Positions 1-9,709 of a DNA stretch of 64,000 bases are shown here, piece after piece. The notes beneath the pieces are model-generated. The model saw only the letters and a program-made list of their open reading frames with translations. It searched no databases and was not told the origin of the DNA. The position numbers were made by a program, and so were the translations under genes. Every line of letters begins with the position of its first letter. The stretch's first letter is position 1. Source of the stretch: Lysobacteraceae bacterium SCN 69-320. Lineage in GTDB: Bacteria; Pseudomonadota; Gammaproteobacteria; Xanthomonadales; Rhodanobacteraceae. Where the stretch lies: contig MEFP01000030.1 in the NCBI GenBank assembly GCA_001725155.1, positions 682,001-746,000 on the forward strand, in the 5' to 3' direction.

Positions 1-2041
1 GCTGGTAGCGCGTCTCGGCCAGATTGCCGGCCGCGCTCCAGGCATTGGTCGCAGGATCGTACGACTCGGCACTGGCGAGCGTGCCGCTGCTGCCGTTACC
101 GGCCACCACCAGCACCCGGCCCGAGGGCAGCAAGGTCGCGGCGTGTACATAGCGCTTCGCGACCAGCGTGCCGGCAGCACTCCAGGCGTTCGTGGCCGGA
201 TCGTACCGTTCGGCGGTCGCCACGGTACCGCTGCTGCCATATCCGCCCGCCACCAGCACTTGTCCGGATGGCAGCAAGGTCGCGGTGTGCCAGCGCCGTG
301 CCGCAGCCAGAATGCCGGCCGCGCCCCAGGTGTTCGTTGCAGGATCGTACAACTCGGCGCTGGCGAGATAGCCGCTGTTGCTGTCGCCGCCCGTCACCAA
401 CACCTTGCCCGAGGCGAGCAGCGTTGCCGTGTGGTTGAGGCGCGCCGCCGCCATGGGAGCAGCCGGGCTCCACGTGCTCGTCACCGGGTCGTAGAGCTCG
501 GCACTGGCGAGATAACCGCTGTCGCCATATCCACCCGCCACCAGCACCTTGCCCGAGGGCAGCAGCGTCGCCGTGTGGCCATTGCGCCGCACAGTCAGGG
601 TGCCGGCGGCACTCCAGGCGTTCGTCGTCGGGTCGTACAGCTCGACGCCGGGAACATTGCCGCTGCTGCTGTTGGAGCCACCGGCCACCAACACCTTGCC
701 CGAGAGCAGCAGCGTCGCCGTGTGGCCATAGCGCGCCACGGCCAGAGAGCCGGCCGTACTCCATGTGCTCGTCGCCGGATCGTACCGTTCGGCACTGGCG
801 ACAGAACCGCTGCCGTCTCCACCGCCCGCCGCCAGCACCTGGCCCGAGAACAACGGCGTCGCCGTGTGAACAGCACGCGCCGCGGCCAGGGCGCCCGCCG
901 CACCCCAGCTACCCGCCGCCGGGTCGTACCGTTCGGCGCTGGCGAGGATGCCGCCGTCGGTTCCGCCCACCGCCAGCACCTGGCCCGAGGGCAGCAAGGT
1001 GGCGGTGTGGTTGTAGCGCGCGCCCAGGGAACCGGTCGAAGCCCAGCCATTCGTCGCCGGGTCGTAGACCTCGGCACTGCCGAGGATGGCTTCCATGCCG
1101 CCGCCGCCGGCCACCAGCACCTTGCCGGAAGGCAGCAAGGTCGCCGAATGGCTGTACCGCGGCTGGGCGAGAGAGCCGGCCGCGGTCCACGCGTTCGTCG
1201 CCGGGTCGTACAGCTCGGCGCCGGCGGCGCTGAACGTGGGGCTGACCTGGCCGCCCGCCATCAGCACCTTGCCCGAGGGCAGCAAGGTCGCCGTATGGCT
1301 GTAGCGCGATGTGATCGGCCAGCCGGCCGCGCTCCAGGTGTTCGCCGCCGGGTCGTACAGCTCGGCGCTCATGAGAGCGCCGGTGACGTCGCGGCCTGTC
1401 GCCACCAGCACCTTGCCCGTGGGCAGCAGGGTCGCCGTGTGCAGATAGCGCGCCGTGACCAGAGGAGCAGCCGCGCTCCAAGTATTCGTCGCCGGATCGT
1501 ACAGCTCGGCGCTGGCGAGGACGGGGCCACGGGACCCGCCGACCACCAGCACCTGGCCCGAGGGCAACAGGGTCGCCGTGTGGCCGTATCGCGCTGCGGA
1601 CAGATTGCCGGCCGGCGTCCATGCATCCGTCGCCGGGTCGTACAGTTCGGCGCTGGCAAAGAAGCTGTTGCCGTTGCGCCCGCCCGTCACCAGCACTTTT
1701 CCCGAGCGCAACAGTGTCGCCGTGTGATACGCGCGCGCCGTGGACAGGCTGCCGGCGGCGCTCCACGCGTTCGTCGCCGGATCGTACAGCTCGGCGCTCG
1801 CGAGGCTGGCGCTGGCGCTCCCGCCCGCGACCAGCACCTTGCCCGAGGACAGCAAGGTGGCCGTATGGCCATAACGCGCCGTGTTCAGACCGCCCGCCGG
1901 CGCCCAGGTATTCGTGACGGCCACCGCCGGCGCCGCAATCAGCGCGAGCACCAGCAGCACGAAAGTGATGACATGGGCGCGTGCGCGCTTGGCCGGCGCG
2001 TGCGCCGCCGCGGCGACGCGGCCAAGGATCGGTCGGTTCAT
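1..2041 (-). CDS. Secreted kelch-repeat protein, C-terminus beyond the left window edge
   Basis: The frame is open from the ATG at 2041 to the window edge (680 codons, no stop). A basic N-terminus is followed by a hydrophobic segment (about residues 23-40, ending APAVA), so export is likely. From about residue 48 the protein is an array of roughly 50-residue kelch-type units, each with the core HTATLLPSGKVLVAGG and then SAELYDPATNAWSAAG. Thirteen full cores are readable before the edge. Such units form beta-propellers, so an extracellular binding or galactose-oxidase-like scaffold is plausible, but no catalytic residues were identified. An in-frame ATG at 2203 with a G-rich Shine-Dalgarno is an alternative start. 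ATG 2041 was chosen because it also has a GGGAAA element and places the signal near the N-terminus. The regulator at 2302-3186 lies just upstream on the same strand. Confidence 0.85.
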   Translation of the reverse strand, partial: MNRPILGRVAAAAHAPAKRARAHVITFVLLVLALIAAPAVAVTNTWAPAGGLNTARYGHTATLLSSGKVLVAGGSASASLASAELYDPATNAWSAAGSLSTARAYHTATLLRSGKVLVTGGRNGNSFFASAELYDPATDAWTPAGNLSAARYGHTATLLPSGQVLVVGGSRGPVLASAELYDPATNTWSAAAPLVTARYLHTATLLPTGKVLVATGRDVTGALMSAELYDPAANTWSAAGWPITSRYSHTATLLPSGKVLMAGGQVSPTFSAAGAELYDPATNAWTAAGSLAQPRYSHSATLLPSGKVLVAGGGGMEAILGSAEVYDPATNGWASTGSLGARYNHTATLLPSGQVLAVGGTDGGILASAERYDPAAGSWGAAGALAAARAVHTATPLFSGQVLAAGGGDGSGSVASAERYDPATSTWSTAGSLAVARYGHTATLLLSGKVLVAGGSNSSSGNVPGVELYDPTTNAWSAAGTLTVRRNGHTATLLPSGKVLVAGGYGDSGYLASAELYDPVTSTWSPAAPMAAARLNHTATLLASGKVLVTGGDSNSGYLASAELYDPATNTWGAAGILAAARRWHTATLLPSGQVLVAGGYGSSGTVATAERYDPATNAWSAAGTLVAKRYVHAATLLPSGRVLVVAGNGSSGTLASAESYDPATNAWSAAGNLAETRYQ
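2..1900 (-). repeat. Tandem kelch-encoding DNA repeats, about 13 units of roughly 150 bp
   Basis: The DNA repeats with a period of about 150-160 bp. Each unit carries the near-invariant stretch encoding GHTATLLPSGKVLVAGG and the stretch encoding AELYDPATN. The similarity extends to the nucleotide level, which points to expansion by duplication and makes the tract prone to copy-number change or assembly collapse. Confidence 0.85.
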
Positions 2042-2301
2042 GCGATTTCCCTGTTTTCCGTCGGACATCTGCATCAGGGCCGCGCGACGACCGCCGCTAT
2101 CGGAAGGGACGCTTCTACGCGCCCAGTCCGTAGCCGTGGCGAAAGTCGCATCGGCCCGGCCACCGGCGTGCCGGATGGCCACGCCGATTGCGCAGGCACG
2201 CATCGGGATTCCCCCTGTCAGGAATTCGCGATCGGGCGATCCTCACAAATCGTGCCGCGGCGAAACACCCGCCAAACAGAGGGGAATGACGGCAGACGCC
2301 C

Positions 2302-3186
2302 TCAGGCGAACCACAACGCCATGAGTTCGGCGCGGCCGCCCACGTCGAAGCGCGCATGCAGATCGCCGACGTACTTGTGCACCGTCGCCGGCTTCTGGCC
2401 GAGACCGGCGGCGATTTCGCGTTCGGTGTCGCCGCGCAGCAGTCCGAACAGGATGTGACGCTCGACCGGACTGAGCAGCTTGTCGCCGCTGAGCAGGCCG
2501 CGACTCATCAGCAACTGGCGATGCAGGCTGCGCACGCCGCGCAGCGCGCCGGCGGCGATGGCGACCTCGCGCGACGAGAACGGACGGCCGCGCCCGCCGT
2601 CCGCGCGCGAACGATAGCGGTCGATCAGGAAAAACGATTCCGCGTCGTCATGCACCGGGAATCCGACGGTCATGCGATCGACGATGCCCGGAATGCGGTA
2701 GTAGAGCCGGTAATGTTCGGTGCGCTTGAACGCGGCGAAGTCGAGAAAGTCCGGATCGCGCAGGCGATGCGCGCGAAACGTTCCCGCTCCGGCCAATGAC
2801 GCGGTTCCGGTCATCCCCGCATGCACCAGGCGCACTTCGTCGCGATGCGAGCGCTCGTAATAGCCGCGCGTCAGGCGTCCATAGTGATCCGTCGCGTAGT
2901 AGCGCTGGTGCTGTTCGCGATACGCCGATGGTTCCTCGCGCAACGTGACGCGCCCGCGCAGGCGCCAGCCGAAGAACGGATCGTCCTTCGCACGCGCGCC
3001 GCGCAAGACGCGCACCGCGCCGATCCAGATCACGTTGTCTGCGTTCACGGCCTGCATCAGCCACTGCAACAGGTACTGCAGCTGCGCGTCGGTTTCGCCG
3101 ACCGGAAACGCGGCGAGCCGGTCCCACACGGCGAATGTGGCTGCATCGACGGCAAGGGCGGGCGACGGTCTGGATTCGGCGGGCAT
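2302..3186 (-). CDS. LuxR-type helix-turn-helix transcriptional regulator
   Basis: A 294-residue protein starting MPAESRPSP. The last 65 residues form a LuxR/FixJ-type DNA-binding domain: LLSPVERHILFGLLRG, then the recognition region EREIAAGLGQKPATVHKYVGDLH. The N-terminal ~220 residues have no phosphoacceptor receiver signature that I can see and may bind a ligand or partner. The family binds DNA as dimers and usually activates transcription. The gene lies 260 bp upstream of the kelch gene in the same direction, so the kelch gene is a plausible target (inference). The open frame continues upstream of 3186, but that part is antisense to the dusA region and looks non-coding, so the ATG at 3186 is preferred. 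Confidence 0.82.
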   Translation of the reverse strand: MPAESRPSPALAVDAATFAVWDRLAAFPVGETDAQLQYLLQWLMQAVNADNVIWIGAVRVLRGARAKDDPFFGWRLRGRVTLREEPSAYREQHQRYYATDHYGRLTRGYYERSHRDEVRLVHAGMTGTASLAGAGTFRAHRLRDPDFLDFAAFKRTEHYRLYYRIPGIVDRMTVGFPVHDDAESFFLIDRYRSRADGGRGRPFSSREVAIAAGALRGVRSLHRQLLMSRGLLSGDKLLSPVERHILFGLLRGDTEREIAAGLGQKPATVHKYVGDLHARFDVGGRAELMALWFA

Positions 3187-3456
3187 GGTTGAAAGGCTAG
3201 CCTGCGTGCGCCGACAGGCGCCACTCCCGACGTGGACGTCTGAGCCGCCGGACGACGCAACCGACCAAGCTGTCGCGCCGCGGCGATGGATTTCGCCCAA
3301 GCGGCCCGCCGTTGCGGGCGGGCGCGATGCGCAGGCGCTGCGGGTCGCGGCCCGAACCGGCGAACCGCAGCAGTCCCGCCGGCGGACAGCCCCGGGGGTA
3401 GCCGACGCCGCGCTTGCCGTGGGGTACCATCCGCCGACGCCGCCTGCCGCTTTCGT

Positions 3457-4462
<1,006 letters not shown>

Positions 4463-4485
<23 letters not shown>

Positions 4486-7400
4486 GCGCACGCTGGCCGC
4501 ATTCGCGCTGATCGCCGCGGCGACGGCGGCAGCCGCGCCGCCGCGCGTCGCCGGTCCCGAGCCGCTGCGGCGCGAGAAGATGGAATGGACCGCGCTGCGC
4601 CGCTACAGCACCGCCGACGGCCTGCCGCAGAACACGATCAATGCGCTGGCTCAGGACAGCGCCGGCTACGTCTACGCCGGCACCGAGGACGGTCTGGCCC
4701 AATTCGACGGACGCCACTGGACGCGCATCGCGCTGCCCGAGCGCGCCGGCATACGGCCTTACGTGACCCAGCTCGCCGCGACCGACGACGACTCGCTGTG
4801 GATCGGCAGCGACAGCGTCGGCCTCTGGCATCGCGATGGCGACGGCCGGCTCGCGCCGGTCTCCGGCATTCCGCCGGAGCTCGCGCTCGAGGCGCTGCAT
4901 CCGCGCGATGCGGGCAGCGTCTACGCCGGCACCGCGCGCGGCGTCTATCGCTGCGACGTGAAAGGCTGCACGGCCATCGCGGCCACCACGCAGCTCGAAG
5001 TCGCCGTGCTGCTGGCCGGTGCAGGTCCCGCCGGACCGGCATTGTGGATAGGCACGAACGAAGCGGGCCTGTTCCGCCTCGACGATCCCGACGGCCGCGC
5101 CGTGCTCGCCGACTGGCATCTGGGCAAGTCCGACGGCCTGCCCAACGATGCGGTGCGCGGCCTCGCGTTCTGGGGCGGTCCCGACAATCGGGATCTGTGG
5201 ATAGGCACCGGCCGCGGTCTTGCGCGACTCACACGCGACGCGCTGATCGCCTACGACGCGACGACCGGATTTCCCGAAGGTACGGCCGCGCCGCTGCTGC
5301 CGAGCTTCGAGCGTGACGGCCGGCCCGTGCTGCGCGTCGCGCTCTCGCGCGCCGGCCTGGCCGAGATCGGCGAGGACGGCCGCGCGCATCTGGTCACACG
5401 CTCCGAGGGGCTGCCCGAGGACGGCGTGCGCAGCCTGCTCGAAACCGGCGAGGACCCGCAGCATCGCGTGCTCTGGCTGGGCACCACGTCGTCCGGCGTC
5501 GCGCGGCGCGAGCCGGGCCGCTGGGCCGCGCTCGACGAGCGCCATGGCCTGCCGCACCGCGTCGTGTTCGGCGTCGGCCAGGCACGCTTTCCCGACGGCG
5601 TGGAATCGCCGTGGATAGGCACGATCGAAGGTCCGGCGCGCTGGACGGGCGGCGCCTGGCAGCGCTTCCTGCCGATGCCGTATGCGCGCAGCAAGGTGTT
5701 CGCGATGCAGCGCGACGGCGCCGTCCTGTGGCTGGCCACCGACCAGGGCCTGATCGGCCTGGAGCACGGCAAGCTCATGCACTACAGCGCCGACAACAGC
5801 GGGCTGCCGGGACTGACCGTGCTCGACGTCGCCGCGCAGGACACCGAACAAGGCCACCTGCTGTGGATCGCGACGCGGCACGGTCTCGCACGTCTGCAGA
5901 ACGACACCATCCGCACCGAGCCGCTGCCGCTGGCCGACGGTTCGCCGACCGTGCGCAAGCTGCTGCTCGCGCCGGCCACCGATGCGCGCGAGCGCGTCTG
6001 GGCCGCGACTGCGGCCGGCCTGCTCTGGCGCGACGATCAGGGCTGGCAGGCGGTGCCGGCGAACTGCCTGCCGGGCACCGAACTGCTGGACATGCAGCTG
6101 CAACGCGAACCCGGCGGCCGCAGCGCGCTGTGGGTCGCCAGCCGCGCCGGCATCGCGCGCATCGACCTCGGCGGCGCGCTGCGCTGCGTGCCCTTGCCGC
6201 CGCATGCGCGGCCGGCCGGGCAGATCTACCAGCAGGCCGTCGACCAGACGGGACGCCTGTACGTGTTCGGCTCCGACGGCGTGACGCGCTACCGCTTCGC
6301 CGATCCGTTCGCGGACCAGCTCGAACTCGCCGACGTCACCCATTTCGGCATCGAGGACGGCCTGCCCGGTCTCGAATTCAACCGAGCCAGCCATGTCGAT
6401 GCCGCAGGCCGCGTCTGGGCCGGCGGCGTCGACGGCCTCGCGCTGTACGACCCGGCGCAGGAATCGGCCGCCGGCGCCGCCTCGCCGCTGCGCCTGCGCC
6501 AGGCGGCGACCGAACGCGGCACGCCGCTGAAGCCCGGCACGGTGCTCGCCGCCGGCGACGACAGCGTGCGCGCCGAAGTCGCACTGCTCGCCTACGAGCG
6601 GCCGCAGGAAATCCGCTATCACGCCGAACTGCTGGGTCTCGGCGACCACCGTCCCGACTGGAGCAGCGGCGCGTATTTCCAGTTCAGCCGCCTGCCGCCC
6701 GGCAGCTACACCTTGCGCCTGCGCGCGCGCGACGCGTATGCGGTCGAAGCGCGGCCGATCGAAATTCCGTTCCGCCTGCGCGCGCCCTGGTGGCAGACGC
6801 CGGCCGCGCTGACCGGCTTCGGCCTGGCCCTGCTCGCACTGGGTGCGCTGGCCGGACGCTGGCGCAGCGTCGCGCTCGCGCGCCGCGCTCGCTGGCTGCA
6901 GCAGGAGGTCGCCACGCGCACGCACGAGCTGGCCGACGCCAACCGCCGACTCGAACACGCCTCGCTGACCGATCCGCTCACGGGCCTGTGGAACCGGCGC
7001 CATTTCGCGCTGGAGATGCCGGCCGAATGCGCTCGCGCCTTGCGCCGCTGCGAAGGCGGCGACCGCAACGGCGTGCTCGGCCTGCTGCTGATCGACTGCG
7101 ACCACTTCAAGCAGATCAACGACCGCCACGGCCACGCCGTCGGCGACGCCGTGCTCGTGGAGATCGCCGCGCGGCTGCGCCAGCAGGCGCGCGACGGCGA
7201 CCTGCTCGCGCGCTGGGGCGGCGAGGAATTCCTGTTCGTGCTGCGCGACGCCGAACGCGGCGGCCTGGCCGCGGCCGCCGAACGCGTGCTCGGCTGCATC
7301 GCCGAACGCCCGTTCGTGTTCGCGGTCGAACCGCTGCCGGTGACCTGCTCGATCGGCGTCTGCGCCTATCCGTTCGCGGCGGACGCGCCGGCGGCGGCCA

Positions 7401-7531
7401 GCCTCGACGACTGCCTGCGTCAGGCCGATGCCGCGCTGTACGAAGCCAAGCGCCGCGGCCGCAACCGCGCCGTCATCGCCGAAGCCGGCACACCGGTCGT
7501 CGCCGACTGGCGCGAAATCCGCCGCCTTTGA
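4463..7531 (+). CDS. Periplasmic propeller (Reg_prop/Y_Y_Y) membrane diguanylate cyclase
   Basis: A 1022-residue sensor. It has a signal peptide (about residues 5-24) and a long series of two-component-propeller units (about 35-620) with repeated DLWIGT, LWLATDQGL and DGLPQNTIN phrases. A Y_Y_Y-type beta domain (about 645-770) and one membrane helix (about 781-799) follow. A short coiled region leads to a cytoplasmic GGDEF domain with the active-site motif GGEEF at 919-923. RDGD sits five residues before it, matching the RxxD inhibitory site, so product feedback by c-di-GMP is expected. No histidine kinase or EAL domain was seen. The role is c-di-GMP synthesis in response to a periplasmic signal. 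The start overlaps dusA by 23 bp, so translation may be coupled. Confidence 0.9.
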
Positions 7532-7536
7532 TCGGC

Positions 7537-7571
7537 GATTCCCGATTCCCGATTCCCCATTCCCGATTCCC
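7537..7571. repeat. Five tandem GATTCCC heptamers
   Basis: Five consecutive 7-mers of GATTCCC (the fourth is CATTCCC) fill most of the 50 bp between the cyclase stop and the next ATG. Similar heptamer runs are common between genes in Xanthomonadaceae relatives. No function is known to me. Confidence 0.8.
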
Positions 7572-7581
7572 GGCTCTCAAA

Positions 7582-8490
7582 ATGCTCACCCGCTCGATCG
7601 CCGAATTCCGCTCCCTCTGGCCGACCTTGCAGCCCGCCGCCGCGGGCTGTGCGCGCGCGGCGTTTCTCGTGACGCCGCTGGGTTTCCAGCTTGCCGCCCA
7701 GTCCGCCAGCGACAATCGCTACATGGCCATGGACGCCGGCGTCGATCCGAACGCGGCGCTGGCCGAGCACGCTGCGCTCGCGCGCCGCGTCTCCGCGCTG
7801 CTGCCGACCGTCTGCTTTCCGGGCGACGCGGCCACGCCCGACGCGGTATTCCCGAACAACGTTTTCGCGACCGCGGCCGGCCGCACGGTGATCGGCCGGA
7901 TGCGTCATCCGGTACGACAGCGCGAAGCGCTGCGGCCGGACATCCGCGGCTTTTTTCGCCACATCGTCGGCTACGAGGAAGTGGACCTGTCGGCAATGGA
8001 CGGCGCGGCCGAGCTGACCGGCAGCCTCGTCATCGACCGCGCGCGCGGCATCGGCTATTGCGGCCTCGGCGAGCGCTGCGACGAAGCCGGCGCGGCGGCG
8101 ATGCATGCGGCGTTCGGCCTGCGCATGACGTTCTGCTTCGACCTCGCGCCCGGCGAATACCACACCAACGTCGTCATGTCGGTGCTGGCCGGCCGCGCGC
8201 TCGTCATCGCGCCGGACGGATTCGCCGACGCCGCAGTCGCGGCGGCGATCGCCGAAGCCTACGCGCCGCGCACGCTCACGCTCGATGCGAAGCAGAAGGC
8301 CGACTACGCCGGCAACTGCATCGCGTTGAGCGACGACACGGTCTGGATGAGCGCACGCGCCGCGGCCTCGCTGCTGCCGGCGCAGCGGGCCGCGCTGGCC
8401 GACTGGGGCTTCCGCGTCGAGGCCGTCGAGCTGGCCGAAATCGAAAAGGCCGGCGGCAGCCTGCGCTGCTGCGTCGGCGAGATCTACTGA
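7582..8490 (+). CDS. ctlX: CtlX-like citrulline/dimethylarginine hydrolase (arginine deiminase fold)
   Basis: A 302-residue enzyme of the guanidino-group-modifying superfamily. Recognisable features are FPNNVF (about residue 92), ELTGSLVIDR, the catalytic-His region EYHTNVVMSVL and the C-terminal nucleophile region GGSLRCCVGEIY with Cys296/Cys297. The family hydrolyses citrulline, arginine or methylated arginines. I call it CtlX-like because of the EYHTNV and GGSLRC phrases, but the substrate is inferred. The ATG at 7582 directly follows the heptamer repeat. A second role, such as agmatine-type hydrolysis, cannot be excluded. Confidence 0.8.
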   Translation: MLTRSIAEFRSLWPTLQPAAAGCARAAFLVTPLGFQLAAQSASDNRYMAMDAGVDPNAALAEHAALARRVSALLPTVCFPGDAATPDAVFPNNVFATAAGRTVIGRMRHPVRQREALRPDIRGFFRHIVGYEEVDLSAMDGAAELTGSLVIDRARGIGYCGLGERCDEAGAAAMHAAFGLRMTFCFDLAPGEYHTNVVMSVLAGRALVIAPDGFADAAVAAAIAEAYAPRTLTLDAKQKADYAGNCIALSDDTVWMSARAAASLLPAQRAALADWGFRVEAVELAEIEKAGGSLRCCVGEIY

Positions 8491-8557
8491 GGGCCGGCAG
8501 GCGCCCTGATCACGTCGGATTTACATCGCCGCCAGGGAAATTCCGCGCCCCGGCGCA

Positions 8558-8610
8558 GTTCAGGCGCAATTCAATCCGCGCTATCGAGACTCGGTCCCTC
8601 TCGCTAAGAT
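8558..8610 (+). promoter_or_regulatory. Candidate control region of the pepSY-phoP-phoQ operon
   Basis: Two hexamers, GTTCAG (8558-8563) and ATTCAA (8569-8574), are spaced with an 11-bp period, as is usual for OmpR/PhoB-family half-sites. TAAGAT at 8605-8610 could be a -10 element just before the pepSY ATG at 8617. No convincing -35 is visible and the spacing to the -10 is longer than in classic PhoP promoters, so autoregulation is only a suggestion. Confidence 0.25.
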
Positions 8611-8616
8611 GAACGC

Positions 8617-8868
8617 ATGCTACGACCCGCATCCCTGCTTCGCTGCCTGCTCCCGATCGCGCTCGTCGCGTTCGGCACGCCGGCGGCCGCGCAGCTGACG
8701 CTCGAAGATGCGGTCGAGCAGGTGCAGCAGGAAATCCAGGGACGCGTACTCAAGGCCGAGGAAGTCACGATCGGCAAGAAGAAGTTGTACCGGATCAAGC
8801 TGCTGACCCGCGACGGGCGAGTCCAGGTCGTGAAGATTCCCGCGGACGAGAACAAGGAGAGCCGATAA
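8617..8868 (+). CDS. Small exported PepSY-domain protein
   Basis: An 83-residue protein with a signal peptide (about residues 1-24, ending GTPAAA). A single PepSY-like unit follows: LTLEDAVEQVQQEI, then GRVLKAEEV and LYRIKLLTRDGRVQVV. PepSY domains bind or inhibit proteases and often sit beside envelope-stress two-component systems. The stop codon shares one base with the phoP start (TAATG), so the protein is probably co-translated with the response regulator and may modulate the sensor in the periplasm (inference). Confidence 0.85.
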   Translation: MLRPASLLRCLLPIALVAFGTPAAAQLTLEDAVEQVQQEIQGRVLKAEEVTIGKKKLYRIKLLTRDGRVQVVKIPADENKESR

Positions 8869-9560
8869 TGCGAGTCCTGCTGGTCGAAGACGAGGCACCG
8901 CTGCGCGAGACGCTCGCGGCGCGGCTCAAGCGCGAAGGCTATGCGGTGGACTGCGCCGCCGACGGCGACGAAGGTCTCTATCTCGGTCGCGAAATGCCGT
9001 TCGACGTCGCCGTCATCGACCTTGGCCTGCCCAAGCGCCCGGGCATGGACCTGGTCAAGGCCCTCCGCGACGAAGGCCAGCGTTATCCGATCCTGATCCT
9101 GACCGCGCGTTCGAGCTGGCAGGACAAGGTCGAAGGGCTCAAGGCCGGCGCCGACGACTATCTCGTCAAGCCGTTCCACGTCGAAGAGCTGCTGGCCCGC
9201 CTCAACGCCCTCGTGCGCCGCGCCACCGGCTGGACCAAACCCGTGCTCGAATGCGGCCCGGTACAGCTGGACACCACGGCCCAGAGCATCACGGTCGATT
9301 CCAAGCCGGTCGACCTCACGAGCTACGAATACAAGGTGCTCGAATACCTGATGCTGCATGCCGGCGAGCTCGTCTCCAAGGCCGACCTCACCGAGCACAT
9401 CTATCAGCAGGATTTCGACCGCGATTCCAACGTGCTCGAAGTCTTCATCGGCCGCCTGCGCCGCAAGCTCGATCCGGACGGCCATCTCAAGCCGATCGAG
9501 ACCGTACGCGGCCGCGGCTACCGCTTCGCGATTCCGCGCAGCGATCTCACGTCCGACTGA
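8868..9560 (+). CDS. phoP: OmpR-family response regulator, PhoP-like
   Basis: A 230-residue regulator. The receiver domain (about 1-115) has the acidic pair ED at 7-8, the phosphoacceptor Asp51 in VIDLGLP and Lys101 in YLVKPF. The C-terminal winged helix (about 130-225) has VDLTSYEYKVLEYL, DRDSNVLEVFIGRLRRKL and the terminal GRGYRF hairpin. It acts with the kinase at 9710-11089. The PhoP assignment rests on the paired PhoQ-like kinase and overall sequence; Mg2+ or antimicrobial-peptide sensing is the family role and is not shown here. Expression is probably coupled to pepSY through the TAATG overlap. Confidence 0.88.
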   Translation: MRVLLVEDEAPLRETLAARLKREGYAVDCAADGDEGLYLGREMPFDVAVIDLGLPKRPGMDLVKALRDEGQRYPILILTARSSWQDKVEGLKAGADDYLVKPFHVEELLARLNALVRRATGWTKPVLECGPVQLDTTAQSITVDSKPVDLTSYEYKVLEYLMLHAGELVSKADLTEHIYQQDFDRDSNVLEVFIGRLRRKLDPDGHLKPIETVRGRGYRFAIPRSDLTSD

Positions 9561-9644
9561 GCCGGGGAAGCGCCGGACGAGTTCCCGCGCCCGGCCACCC
9601 GTCCCGACACTCTCGCCGGACGCCTGCACAGCAATCGCTTCGCC

Positions 9645-9661
9645 CCCCTCGCTGCGAGGGG
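9645..9661 (+). other. Short hairpin between phoP and phoQ
   Basis: CCCCTCG, loop CTG, CGAGGGG: a perfect 7-bp stem in the 149-bp phoP-phoQ gap. It has no T-tract, so it may attenuate or process the message rather than terminate it. Confidence 0.4.
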
Positions 9662-9709
9662 TGGCGGACATCCCGAGCCGGACTCCGGCTTACTTCAGAG
9701 GATTCAGAA

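Noticed and set aside
143-2458. A 771-codon plus-strand frame opposite the kelch gene
   Set aside because: It mirrors the kelch repeats, is Arg/Ala/Gln-rich and has no domain pattern; the minus-strand frame gives coherent kelch units with a signal peptide.
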